Source of the DNA: Pelobates cultripes | Lineage: Eukaryota > Chordata > Amphibia > Anura > Pelobatidae | NCBI GenBank assembly: GCA_933207985.1 | Contig: OW240912.1 | Coordinates: 197,635,771-197,699,770 of the forward strand | Length of the DNA stretch: 64,000 nt | Direction of reading: 5' to 3' | In this document: positions 11,976 to 22,770 of the stretch, piece by piece | Layout: every line of letters starts with the position of its first letter | Position numbering within the stretch: the stretch's first letter is position 1 | Made by a program: the position numbers and the translations under genes | The notes under the pieces: generated by a model | What the model was told of the DNA's origin: nothing | The model's input: the letters and a program-made list of their open reading frames with translations, nothing else | Database searches by the model: none

Positions 11976-12599
11976 ATTCACCCTGGCTTTATGTGATAAT
12001 GACTATGCCCCTTCCCTTTCATGACACTGTCAAAAAGGGACCAAGCATGGATGTCATTACAATTATGCCCTCCCCTCCCCCCTGGAAAAATTCCTGCGGA
12101 CGCCCATGCTATTATGTGTGCTCGATCAATATAATCCTGACACTTACCTCTTTTTAATCTTCCTTTTTTCATCCACTATTGTTTTTTTCTTCTTTTATGA
12201 GATATGAACACAAGAAATGGTAGAGCGTATATCCTAGTCACTTCACTTTTATCCCCTTTTAATGGTTCTCAACTTTGACTAATCACTCAGAGCTCACAGG
12301 CATTCAATGGTGACATATCGCCCTATCTGAAACACATACTTTTTCATTTCTGTCTGTATGTTGTGTTTTGTTCAACTACTTTTGGTTTTGTTGAAACCTT
12401 TGTCAAAGTGCATTGGTATGATGCATCACTATTTTATTTATGTATTAATGTAATACATTTTTGACTGACTCAGGTGTTGCCCCATCCAGATTTTGTTATT
12501 GTTTCTTCTTATTGTGTGAGTATGGCGACATGGTGCACCATTTTGCCAATGTAAAAATAGAAGAATTAAAAAAAAAAAAAAACACATGAATTTTAATAA

Positions 12600-15094
12600 A
12601 GTCTTCACGTTTTTGTCAATCTTTCTTTTATTAAAGGCATATAAGATGGGATACAGAAGAAAAGGTAGGGGAAATGTACGATTGATTTACAGCATAGGAT
12701 TAATACATCATTGAGCATTAGAGAATTACATTTCCAGGTTAATGATGCCTCAGGTTTTTAATTATTTTGTTGTTAAACTAAAGCAAGACCACAATAAACA
12801 CAGGTTTAAACTCCCTGGCTTGTCTCAGCTTTGAAACGTGAGGTGGAAAGTCGAGAGAAATATGTGTGTGTGCGGGTCTGTGTAGGAAAACTTAATGTGT
12901 AGGTTATGGGCAGGCTCAAGTTCTGAACATGTCATATTCTCTATCCTTCCGTCTCGTCTCGGGATGCAAAGGCTGCAGGTACACCTTGCTAGCCTGTCTT
13001 GTTATAGTATGTTAAGTCAAGCAGTAATGTGGGGCGAGTTACAAGGTATGGCTTTCACTGCGTCATGCGAGTGATGGAGTAGGTGATATGATTGCACGTA
13101 TTGTGAGTCAGCATCCATGAGATAAAAACACTTTTATATTGAAAATGCAAGCTGTGGTTCATAAGATCCAGTTAGTGACATGCTAAGTTATTAACACAGT
13201 GAAAAGTAAAGTGTTAGCTAGCTGCGGCTAAAGATTCATAAAATCCTGAAGTAGGCAATCGGTGAAACATGCTTAACTACACATAGGTCAACTATAGTAG
13301 CTTAACTTACTTTAATAACGTTCCCTGATACTAGCTAGTCACAAGAGTGTGCCCAGTTTGTAGTGCTCTTTAACTAATATAATGGAAGGCTGAGAACATG
13401 CACTGTACATAAAACCAGAATTATACTAAACCAGGCTATAGTAGGCTATGAAACAGGCTATAAGAACCGCCAGTCCATCATGGCAATGCAAGGTGAAAAC
13501 TGGTTAAAGAAGTGGTTGAAGTCGTGGAAGGCAACATGGACAGTCCAAGTGTTGTTCTTTATAGGTATTGCAGCTCAATGCCAAGGGCGTCTGCGGGCAG
13601 GTCCTGCGGAACAACAGATGCTCTTCAGCCGACTCCACTGCGGGGTGGCAAGGCAGTTTGTGCTTGCACTGTCCCCAAGGTTTGGGCGAGGAGCGAGTGG
13701 TGTGAGGGCGCCCTCTAGCCCCAGGCCATAAGGAAGGCCAGCACCTGTGAGCCACAGACTCGGGGGCTCACCGAGGCCAGGGTTTCATGTTTTTGAACAA
13801 TTTGACATCTCACCTGGTGTTTGCCAGGTGCCGCTCCCCACCTCCACAACCAAGGAGAGCTAAGCTAAGCTTCATGAGCATTATCTTCATAAAAGGATTA
13901 CATGCAAAACAAACTGTTGGGTTTAGCTTGAAATCCCTTTAGATTCTCTGAAAAGTAATTGTGATGCTTACAAGTGCTTATATAGTATAGTTCACTTGTG
14001 CCATTCTCAAATCCAAAATATCCCAACACGTGTCATTCTGATGTTATCCACAAAGTCTTTATCCTCTGACAATATCCTTGAAATAAATGTACACCAGTGG
14101 TTCACCAGTGAGGAACAGATTAGAGCCCTATGGTGAATGAGAGCCTAGTTCTAGGTTATTGGGTCCAGAATGGTCTTTTGGATACAACAATAGAATGTAA
14201 GACATTACTAGTGGAGGAATTTAATGACCCATGATCATATCCTTTTCAAACTTAAAAAATAGTGTATTCATATTTTTTTTCTTCTTAAGGGCTAAATACA
14301 TTTTCAATTGTGTTACACCAAAAAGAAGGAAAATGCAAATCTTTTCAGAACCGCTTATCAGCAAGGCAAAGAGAGATTTTCTATGTTTCTTAGTTAAAGG
14401 TATTAAACTAACTTGGTTATTCAATAAAGTCCAAATAGCCCTGTGCCGAACATGACAAAAACCATCTGGCTACATATGGGACTACTGGGAAAGCAAAATC
14501 TGGACATTGTTTACACTATTTTACAATCTCAGGGTTTTGAGTTGCAGGTTCCCAATGTGCCTTAATATGGTCACTGTTAAAATCTGGGTCTGTATTTGAA
14601 AAATCTGAACTATTTGCGCTACCAGTGGGCAAATAGTTAAACAAAACCTTTGGCAATATGTAGGTTAAGTATGTGGCAGTGCTTGCTACAAATTGTGACA
14701 TGGCGACGGGTGGGGACATTGCGGTAAATGAGGACATAGCTCCTAAGCATTGCCATTGCTCTCCAGTTGATAGAAAGGCCAACCTGTAAAATAACAAGGG
14801 GAAGAGCAAAGTTGCCATGGGCATTGGGTGGGGGAATTTAAATGAAATCATGGTGGATAGATAAATCACTGTGGACCCTGCAGGTCCCCCATGTGAGTTG
14901 AGGCTAGTAAATAAAAAAAATAAAAAAATAAAAAAAATGGGGAATATCCTAATGTCCCCACCAATAGAAGGCAGATTCTAATTATAATTTTCAAGGGGGT
15001 GTGTTGTATCCCCACAGTTCCCATCCATGGACTGTGGGTAATTGCTCTATTTATATAATATAAGGGCAGGGGACCTATGGGTGAGGGCTCTTAT
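12600..15094. other. Non-coding, probably old minus-strand LINE remnants
   Basis: The plus-strand text CTTTCTTTTATTAAAGGCATA near 12625, read on the minus strand, resembles a LINE 3' end with AATAAA-like signals. A GC-rich block at 13590-13860 resembles no host exon: it lacks a signal peptide and a usable splice-bordered frame. 14930 has an A-rich run. Nothing else is recognised. Confidence 0.3.
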
Positions 15095-15703
15095 TGTCAC
15101 GATTCGGGGAACCTAACACGCTGACACACACACACACACACAGAAAAGGTGCCGTACCGGACCTTAGAGTGGCCGGGCTAAGCACGCTAAGAATAGTCAG
15201 GAGACAAGCCAGGTAAAGGGAGCCAGAAAACGGGAGAACGAGAAACAAGCCGAGGTCAAAGGAGTGGAGAAGACAGGATAATCGGAATAACGAGCCAAAT
15301 AATCAGTAACCAGAGAGCAAGACGAGAACACTACGCTACATGATCACAAGACCACAACAGGGCACTGAGGGACAGGAAAGGTAAGTATAAATACCCTAGG
15401 TTTAATTCTGATTGGATAACTTCCAATCAGAATTAACAATCACACGTGGGGGATATCTATACCCCCCACTGTGATTGTGGTACTGTTTCTTTAACGCCGG
15501 GTCACTCACGTGACCCCGGCGTTTACTTAACTCCTGGACCTCCCAGCGTGCAGCGTTATACATGCTGCCGCTGGGGGGCGTGGAGGACGCTGGCTGCTCG
15601 CCGACAGGTAAGCAGAGAGGAGACCGCGGGCGGCGATGGACTGAGGGTGAGTGCTGCAAGTGGCGTGCTGCCTCCCCTCCTCGCCGCCCGCGGCTCCATG
15701 ACA
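15095..15703 (-). mobile_element. Solo LTR, minus orientation
   Basis: Ends are TGTCACGATTC and CCATGACA, that is TG...CA, with a perfect 5-bp duplication CTTAT (15090-15094 and 15704-15708). Read on the minus strand it shows TATTTATA, a polypyrimidine-rich part and GACTATTCTTAGCGTGCTTA followed by GGTCCGGTACGG, related to the plus-strand LTRs at 4608 and 9084. A (CA)n run lies at 15123-15142. No internal region is attached. Confidence 0.72.
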
Positions 15704-16650
15704 CTTATATTTATATTATATTTATACAATGGCATTGTCTACTCGCCCACCAAATATCTGCAAATGCCTCCTCCCCTAGGTGGCTAGGATTTCCCAATCC
15801 CTTAGACACCCCTCATTAAAATAAATTAGGCCTACCTACCCACCGCACCCTAATTATAGTGGGGGACATTAAACTAATTCCTGCAAATTAAACATATATA
15901 TATATATATATCCCATCAGAAGTCTTCAAAAGTCTTCGTTTTTGTAAAACCTTTTTCTTCAGCCCTAAAAAAGGCCAAATTAAAATCCATAATACCACAA
16001 CACAACTATTGAAAATATAAAAAAACACCAGATTTGCAAAAAAAAAAAAAAACTGATGAAAAAATATAAAAAATGCAACACAATCAACATAGATCCCTCT
16101 TCGGTTTGCAGGGGCTTCATTCAGAATGAGCTTAAAGGCGGAAAAAACATTTATAAAGGCTTTCCCACATTTTAAATTCTAATTAGAGTGCTCTGATTTG
16201 CAAGCCAACCAATCAGAGCATTCTGCAGCCATCCCTTTGATCTCATGGCTTTTTGAATAAATTTGCTAACTTTTTTTTGCATTGTCAATATGGGGTACTG
16301 AGTGAATTTTGGTTTAAAAAAACATCTGCAGGATGAGGCTGCAAAACATGTAAAAAAATGAAGGGTCTGAATACTTTCTGAATGACCTGTACATCATTAT
16401 TTATATCCAGTGAATGATTGGAAGATGTCCTCACTAATAGCAGATGAGAGAAAGGTAGCCAATAACAGGCTGACACCACACAGAGAAACTGATGTTAAAA
16501 AGGTTGTGCTGTGAAGGTTGTACTGCATCAGTTTCTTTATGAATCTTGATATGTTTTGTTGTAAGGGAAGGACCTTTAGTATTAGTAGTTCTCAGATCCA
16601 CCAAATGATCTAACCAGCAATCAATATTAAAGCAATACATGTATAACTAA

Positions 16651-16687
<37 letters not shown>

Positions 16688-18332
16688 TTTGTCACCCCTT
16701 CTGGGTAGTATATTCCTCATTCTCGAGTCCTCTACCAGAGGCCTGGGAAACTGAGGGTTCTTCACAGTATACTAGCTGTTCCTAGAACTGTATTCTTCTA
16801 GGTAGCGGTCAATGATGGAAAATCTCAGAGACACTGAAAAACATATTTAATTTAAGGTACTGGGGGCATATATACACTGAGTGGTTAAAGCAAACAGGGG
16901 AATTTTGATAGAGACCAGGTTTAGGTGCAGGGTTTCCCTGCTAGAGGTCATGGTACCTAGTCTATGTACGGGACACCAGTACAGCTTCCAAAGTCACAAA
17001 CTTTTTTTTCCAGGCAAATAGTTACTTTTGCCTGCTTACATCTATCTTTACAAACATGAGCATCATTGGCAAATAATTTTACTGTGTGCTCTGTATTTAG
17101 TTTTTTATTTAGTATGTTCTCTTTACTGCTTTACAGTGGAAAAGCTTCAGATACCCTGATATACCCTATTGTATATAAAAAGCAGATCAAATGACAGGTC
17201 CTAACTGTGTATATCATTGTGTGTTTTTGTTATTTTTCTCTTTCTCTCTATTTCTTCTCTCCTGTGTAGGGGCCATGCTACTGTGAAACCAAGGGTGCCT
17301 GGTGTTATTGTTATTTAAATGTTTCTAAGTGGGGACCTGCGAGTTCTGTATTGTTTTTATTTATGTTCAGGAATTGGGTCCTGCGAACCCACAAATCCCA
17401 ATAATCATTGGGATCTGCATATACCATGTGCACTTGTCTTCTCAGACATAAAAAACAAAGACTAATATGTATTATATAAAATGGTGCTTAGCTCTTAGGA
17501 CACAGTATTGCTCTACTTTGAATATGACTTCTAATCACCAGTACAAAATTTGTTTCAAACATGTGATAGCCAATTGGCACGGGGTCCGAAGAACGGGGAG
17601 GGGATGGGTATATGTAGGCCTATTATCACCTGCTGTCTGAGAGCCACTAAGACAATTTCTATAACCTGCAATTGTCTAATACATTTGTATCTTTATGTTC
17701 CAAAACTGTCTTGAGCTACGTTGATGAGTAGTACAGTTGTTTGTGAAGTGCTGACATGATTACCAATTGTAATTCACCACTTCACAGGGACCTGCGAGTC
17801 TTGTAATAATCTGCTATATATGCCGGTTTTGGGTTCTGCAAGACCAGTTGCAATGATCACATTTAGGGACCTGCATGTCCACTCAAGTTTAAGATTGAAA
17901 ATGTCTTCAAAATGAAAATGAAAAATTATATTTACTAAAAACAAAAAAAGCAGATCATACAAATGGAACATGTACAGGTATTAAGAGATATATCCTTCAC
18001 CTGCATTGATATAGCAGTTCTGGTTCCAAGTTAGAAAGGGGGATATTTGTCAAAGTTCTAGTCTACAAAGTGGTTCAAAAATGCAAAAGGGGAGAATTAC
18101 TAATGAAATGTACCTGCTTGCTCCTCTTGTTTTCATGGTGATTGCTCTACATTTAGTACTTTAGACCACTTTTTAGAACAGATCACTTTGATAAATATCC
18201 CCCATAGTTTCATATAATACAGTAACGTTTTCCTACCAAAACCTAATTCATTCTAGTATTCTAGCATTAATGGTAATATTACAAATTAATATAATGTATA
18301 GACAAACCAAAACTCTCACATTTCTTTTCCAG
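15704..18332. other. Non-coding DNA preceding bmp8 exon 2 (intron 1)
   Basis: No coding exon seen. It includes (TA)n tracts at 15893-15911 and 16655-16682 and A-runs at 15980-16060. The segment 15950-16300 resembles dispersed MITE sequence but I cannot name it. The end (from about 18300) gives the pyrimidine-rich acceptor of exon 2. Confidence 0.5.
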
Positions 18333-18525
18333 TTGAAAACGACAGAGATATATTCCAACAGAAACCATACTGGAAGGAGTTTAAGTTTGACATGACTCAA
18401 GTACCCACCGGAGAATCAGTGGCTGCAGCAGAATTTAGACTTTTCAAAACCCACAGCTTTTCTCGGCATTTTAATAGGACACTTCACATTAGTGTCTACC
18501 AAATCACAAGAGAACATTCCCACAG
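18333..18525 (+). CDS. bmp8a: bmp8 exon 2 (propeptide)
   Basis: The acceptor is TTTTCCAG before 18333 and the donor GTTGTT after 18525. The exon enters with two bases of a split codon and leaves with two bases (AG) that join G of the next exon to give Arg. It encodes the propeptide segment with FKFDMTQVPTGESVAAAEFR, the TGF-beta propeptide core seen in BMP5-8, and an N-glycosylation sequon in FNRTLHIS. The donor GTTGTT is weak compared with GTAAGT. The length of 193 nt fits exon 2 of the BMP7/8 group. Exon 1 was not found in the preceding 18 kb. Confidence 0.93.
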
Positions 18526-18628
18526 GTTGTTGTTTTTTTTTCCTTTTTCTTTTTAATAACCCTGTGAAATTTGCAGTAACATATTAGTTTAGAGTCTACA
18601 TTGAGGTATCTGCCCTTTTTCTTTTTAG

Positions 18629-18777
18629 GGAACCTGGGTTAACCCTTTTGGACCAAGAAGGTATTTTGGCAGGAGATGAAGGGTGGTTGGTTTTTGATGT
18701 CACAGCTGCCAGTAATCACTGGTTACGGAACTCCAGATATAATTTAGGAATCCGTCTGTATGTAGAGACTGATGATG
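18629..18777 (+). CDS. bmp8a: bmp8 exon 3 (propeptide)
   Basis: The acceptor CTTTTTAG is followed by 149 nt, the standard exon 3 length of the BMP7 group, and the donor is GTAAGG. It encodes [20 protein letters not shown] then VTAASNHW, the conserved propeptide latency region, and ends in a split GAT-GAT-G codon. The intron before it is only 103 bp. No frame disruption is seen. Confidence 0.95.
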
Positions 18778-19189
18778 GTAAGGTGAAGAAACATTAAGTG
18801 GCAGTTTTATGTTCTTTTCTTTGGTTGTCTTTCATTATGCATCCACAAATAAACAAGGGAACATGATGTCATTGTAAAACCAAGTGTGTTATATTTATGT
18901 AGGTTTTGGTCAAATAAACATGAAAACCACTTACAAATGTAATTTATCATACTGAAAATCATGTGCATCACAATTATGTTAAAACATTATAAACTGGTCA
19001 TAACAAATACTCAGGATACATTTGTATAACAATAAGACAATCATTTGATATACCAAACTGGAAGATCTGACAAAGCTCTCAGCAAGTCTCTGGTGATGGG
19101 ACTGTTTGTAGATCCTACCAGTAGCAGAAGTCACTATTTAGAATGGCACTATGAATGTCTAACAATGTGCATGTTGGTTCATGTAACAG

Positions 19190-19384
19190 GTCAGAGCATT
19201 GATCCAAGCTCAGCTGGCATCTTAGGGAGACGTGCACCTCGTTCCAAGCAACCATTCATGGTCACATTTTTCCGAGCCGGTAGTAATCAGATCCGATCTA
19301 CACGGGCAGTCAAACAGCTCAAAAAAAGGCAACAGAAAAAACATAGTGATCTGCCCCACCCCAACAAGCTTCCTGGTATTTTTG
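19190..19384 (+). CDS. bmp8a: bmp8 exon 4 (end of propeptide, cleavage site)
   Basis: The acceptor is TGTAACAG and the donor GTAAGT; 195 nt. It encodes QSIDPSSAGILGRRAPRSKQ, then PFMVTFFRAG and the basic region. RSTR before AVKQLKKRQQKK corresponds in position to the convertase site of mammalian BMP8 (R-x-x-R, then AV); LKKR is a second R/K-rich candidate. The exon closes with LPHPNKLPGIF, a BMP8-specific spacer. Reading on past the donor gives an in-frame extension to 19428 that is intronic. Confidence 0.95.
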
Positions 19385-19725
19385 GTAAGTACTGTGAACA
19401 TGATTACCATAGCTGCTCTGGGTACTAGCAACACATTGCTGACCATTTTATTAATCCCGAATTGGCAGCAATAATTCAGCCTATGGCAATTGGATACATT
19501 TTAGAACGAATCTGGATGAAATTTAGAAAACAATGAAACATCAAATTGACCTGAATTATACCAAATAGACGCTGAATTACTCATCGATGAAGAGTGTTTT
19601 TTGTTCCGTGGCAGGTCAAGAATTTTTGAAGCAAAATAAATGCATTTACAAAATTGAGCCACCATTAATAAGGAGATAACCAAGACTATTCTCTTTCTCC
19701 TTGGTCTTTCCCAAAATCAGAATAA

Positions 19726-20160
19726 TTAAAGGAACATGAATTTTAAAAAGAAGCTTTAAGTGTATGTATTTAATTTGTAATAACATTTACCCTTGCATTC
19801 TTCCTTTGCTACTAATACACATATCCACTACTGCTCCCTGTACTGGTTATGGTGCCAAGAGTACCCTAGTGCCCCCCTTTCCCTTTTGTAAGTAGTCAAA
19901 CCACTTTCAGATGGTTTGACTTCTTTCTTGGGGGCCACTGGGTGGCACTCCCTGCTTCCACTATTAATGCTGGATGTTCCTGAGCAAGGACTTACATTAA
20001 TTTTGCTCATGAGAGCTAACTGAAGTTCCTGCTTATAAACTTCCGTCTCTCTCTGGCATTAGTAGTGGAGGCAGAGAGCTGTACCAGGTGGACCCAGGTA
20101 AGAAATAAAACCAGTTGGGAGGCTATAGTGGTTTTAGTACTTGGAGTGTTCCTTCTAATT
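19726..20160. mobile_element. T2-like MITE in bmp8 intron 4
   Basis: Starts TTAAAGGAACA and ends GTGTTCCTTCTAATT, imperfect inverted termini of the TTAAAGG family. It lies between exons 4 and 5. The right TTAA is decayed. Confidence 0.5.
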
Positions 20161-20211
20161 ATTTACTAAAAATACCTTGTTAAATGTTCTTGGGGTGTTT
20201 ATCATTTTCAG

Positions 20212-20291
20212 ATCACGTTCATGTCAATGATGGAAGACAGGTGTGCAAAAGGCATGAGTTGTACGTCAGCTTTCGGGACTTGGGATGGCTG
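20212..20291 (+). CDS. bmp8a: bmp8 exon 5 (start of cystine-knot domain)
   Basis: The acceptor is ATTTTCAG and the donor GTAAAA; 80 nt. The two leading bases complete the Asp codon begun in exon 4. It encodes [20 protein letters not shown] then RDLGWL, with the first of the seven knot cysteines in VCKRHELYV. This is the first part of the mature ligand that is strongly conserved across BMP5-8. Confidence 0.96.
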
Positions 20292-20387
20292 GTAAAACCC
20301 CTATTTCATAAAGTAATTAATTACCATATAAATAACTCATGGGTATGCTATGTACTAATCACTTTGCATTATATTTTGTGTTTCTAG

Positions 20388-20498
20388 GACTGGGTAATAG
20401 CGCCCCCAGGGTACTCTGCTTTTTACTGCGAAGGAGAATGCTTATTTCCACTTGACTCCTGTATGAATGCCACTAATCATGCCATACTGCAGTCACTG
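20388..20498 (+). CDS. bmp8a: bmp8 exon 6 (cystine-knot domain)
   Basis: The acceptor is TGTTTCTAG and the donor GTGAGA; 111 nt, 37 whole codons. It encodes [18 protein letters not shown] and [19 protein letters not shown]. Two knot cysteines are in YCEGEC. The extra cysteine in LDSCMNAT occupies a place that is Tyr in BMP7 and is Cys in BMP8. NAT is the conserved sequon of the mature ligand. Intron 6 that follows is 5.2 kb, inflated by LINE and LTR insertions. Confidence 0.97.
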
Positions 20499-20561
20499 GT
20501 GAGACATTAGGATTGAAAAATATTGATGATTTTTATTAATGATCTATTAATTATCTTTTCA

Positions 20562-22450
20562 AATATTTTTTTTATTGAATTTCAAGAGAAAGGGTATAAA
20601 AAAGAAAAAGTGAAAATGGGTGGTGGTGGGGGAGGAATTAAAATGATCTCTCCATCTAAAATCATATACACATATAGGGGAAAAACCCCTGTATAGTTAA
20701 TTTTAAGGTTGGAAATAGCTCCGTAGGTCAAAAACTCATACAGCATTGCTCTCAAAGTGGGCATTAGAAAACAATAGATCGTCAGCATAGACTATCACTT
20801 TTTCAGACACCTCTCCAACCTTTAGTCCCTCCACTCCCTCCTCATCTCTAATTCGACAAATGAATGGCTCTACGGACATGGTATACAGAAGTGGGAACAG
20901 CGGACACCCCTGTTCAGTACCATTTGGGATCTCAAAGGGATCAGATAATGCCCTGTTTATATGGAGTCTCACCAAAGGATGTGTATATAAGGCTCATATC
21001 TAAGTCAAAAACTTGGAACCCAAGCCGAACTCCCTTAAAGTGGCAACATGAAGTCCCAGTTCACGCAATTGAAAGCCTTCTCAGCTTCCATGGAAGTAGG
21101 ACTCCCTCTTTTTTTACCCAGTGGATCAGGTTCAAGACTTTAATGTTGTTCATGACTTCCCTTCCAGGGATAAATTCTGTCTGATTTAGTGTAGCAGAGT
21201 TGGTAAGGATTGTGAAATACATTGCACTAGAACCTTCGATAGAAGCTTTAGGTCATTTAGTACTGAAATTGGATGGTAACTGGCGCAATCTGTGGAGTCC
21301 TTCCCCTCTTTTGGCAAAAAAGTGATAATAGCTGAATTAAAGTGTAGCGATGGCACAATTAATAGCCTCAAGCAGTAAAGGGCTCAATTCCAAATATAAT
21401 GTATTGTAATACAGTAACAGGAACCCATCCAGTCCTGGGGTTTTAGAAGATTTCAAATCAAAACTCAATTCCTCTAGCTTGATTGGTTCTTCCAGTGCCT
21501 CTACCTCTATTGGTTGGATACTCTGTAAAGTTACAGAACTCAGGTATTCTGAGACAGTGATGTCTAGATAACTCTGTCTTTCATTGTTAATTGACCTCTT
21601 TAGAAGGAACTGTGTGTAAATTATATCCATACATGATTAAGGCCTTTAGGCCGAAACATTCTAACTTTTTTTGTACTTTTTGATCTCCAATAAATATAGT
21701 TTTTTGCCTTCACCCTACGTTGTGACGCCTGTGGATCTCTTTTTCTTTTTGTTCCTGGTGGGCTGCGTACCCCCTCCACAGAGTTCCCACGTAAACTTAC
21801 TTGTGTGCAGCACTCCTTTGGCTTTATATGTGTAAATTGCATTATCTCCTGATCGTTTGTGATGTTTCTCTATGTCCGCAATTTCCAGGTTTATGTCTAC
21901 AATTTGTTGTGTATGTTGTTTCTTTCACCAGGAACACAGTACGGTGAAATATCCATGTAATACTGATTTGCGTGCTTCCCATAAGGAAGGCTTAAAGGCT
22001 TTTGATCTACGATTATGTGTCACATAGTTCTGTATGGCTTTCCGTATATCATCAACTATCGAAGATTCGAAAATAATGGAATCATTCAAGCTCCATGTGT
22101 ACTGGCAAGGTCTAAAGAATGGTGACTCAATTCTCATACAATGGGGGCTGTCATCTAGAAAGCAGAACGTGCCTCTAGTGGCTGTCTGGTCGGTAACTGG
22201 AACATGTTTAGAAAGCAAGATGGCCACCCCAATAGCTTTTTTAGTCGGACTATCACCGTAAAAGTCAACAGGGTAATTTCGGTCCCATATGACAGGAGCG
22301 ATCTCCCCTCTGAAGTGCACCATAAACCTGTGTACCTTAAGATCCCTTAGTAAACTGGAGCATTTTTCAAGGACATTCAGGTCCCAGGCCTTAACCAAAA
22401 CCAGAATGAGGTCCGAGGGGACTGGCAGGGTCTGCATGGGCTCCTACCTT
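20562..22450 (-). mobile_element. Antisense L1-type LINE fragment (L1-C) in bmp8 intron 6
   Basis: Read on the minus strand, 22437-21925 encodes part of an L1 endonuclease (YPVDFYGDSPTKKA, IGVAILLSKHVPV). From 21630 to 20760 it encodes RT blocks: SKTPGLDGF, FLPKEGKDSTD, NQTEFIPGRE, EAEKAFNCVNWD and finally VYADDLLFSNA with the catalytic YADD intact. It ends with an internal deletion to an AATAAA-rich A-run at 20582-20562. Frameshifts and stops are frequent. A Penelope-like piece (21625-21845) splits the endonuclease from the RT. It is antisense to bmp8, so it should not supply a sense poly(A) signal. Confidence 0.8.
21625..21845 (+). mobile_element. Penelope-like fragment with hammerhead-like core
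   Basis: The insert in L1-C has, on the plus strand, ATGATTAA, hairpin GGCC-TTTA-GGCC folding on itself, then GAAAC (21632-21657), AATAAA at 21689-21694 and CCCTACGTTGTG. This order is shared with 6025-6560. Hammerhead motifs are known in the pLTRs of Penelope-like elements. CUGAUGA is degenerate here (AUGAUUA), so activity is doubtful. Borders are estimated from where L1 coding stops and resumes. Confidence 0.45.
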
Positions 22451-22770
22451 AATATGTTGAGGGAGAGAATAAAAAGAAAAAAAGGGGGAGGGGTGAAGGG
22501 AGAGAAGAGGGATTGGAAAAGAAGGGAACAATGAGTAGGTAAGATAAAAAAGCAGAAGAGAAATTAAAGAATGGAGAGTTGTGAATAACTGGAGAACTGA
22601 AGTATGCAGACCTGGTCCGGAATATGATGGCTCCAGCCCCAGGGAAAACCAGTTTTGCTACTAATCCATATCCAGAGCAATATCCCTAGCTCACATGGGA
22701 CCAAATATCCTCTTGGGGGATATTAATGGCAAGGCAGACTGAAAGGACACTATTTGAAATGCATTAATAT

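Larger units (their letters stand above)
9598..12108. mobile_element. Non-autonomous hAT element with 8-bp target duplication
   Basis: Terminal inverted repeats CATGGGCGTCTGCAGG (left) and CATGGGCGTCCGCAGG (right, reverse complement) differ at one base. Both sides carry the 8-bp direct repeat CTATTATG (9590-9597 and 12109-12116), the duplication length of hAT transposases. The related LTR at 4608-5094 supplies the empty site. There is no transposase frame. The interior consists of two minisatellites (9835-10560, 10562-11300) and T2-like MITE sequence. Confidence 0.85.
9084..12142 (+). mobile_element. Solo LTR (same family as 4608-5094) split by a hAT element
   Basis: Starts TGTCACATATCC and ends ATCCTGACA; flanks are CCTAC and CTTAC, a 5-bp duplication with one mismatch. 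Without the 2511-bp hAT insertion and one 8-bp duplication the LTR is about 540 bp. The region 9370-9590 matches 4845-5060 of the other copy almost base for base in blocks (CCTGACTAxTCTT, TTCTAAGGCCCGGTAA), and the tail after the hAT (GATCAAxxTAxTAATCCTGACA) matches its end. Confidence 0.75.
8290..12582 (+). mobile_element. L1-type LINE 3' fragment (L1-B) with nested LTR and hAT
   Basis: The plus strand at about 8455-8620 encodes the C-terminal region of an L1 ORF2, with a CWQRCGHKE...HMWWDCP knuckle closely resembling CWRGCGTKG...HMWWECP of the L1 at 50031-53938. Stops are frequent. The 3' UTR is interrupted at 9084 by an LTR, resumes at about 12148 and ends in a 15-base A-run at 12568-12582. 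Only the distal ORF2 and 3' UTR are present, consistent with 5' truncation on insertion. Confidence 0.65.

Noticed and set aside
13480..13755. GC-rich block considered as bmp8 exon 1
   Set aside because: No signal peptide, no propeptide start motif and no fitting donor phase for exon 2.
15402..15819. GC-rich frames considered as a CpG-island first exon
   Set aside because: They lie inside a segment with TG...CA ends and a 5-bp duplication, that is, a solo LTR.
19045..19428. A 127-codon single-exon gene
   Set aside because: Only 19190-19384 is coding (bmp8 exon 4); the rest is intron read through the splice sites.
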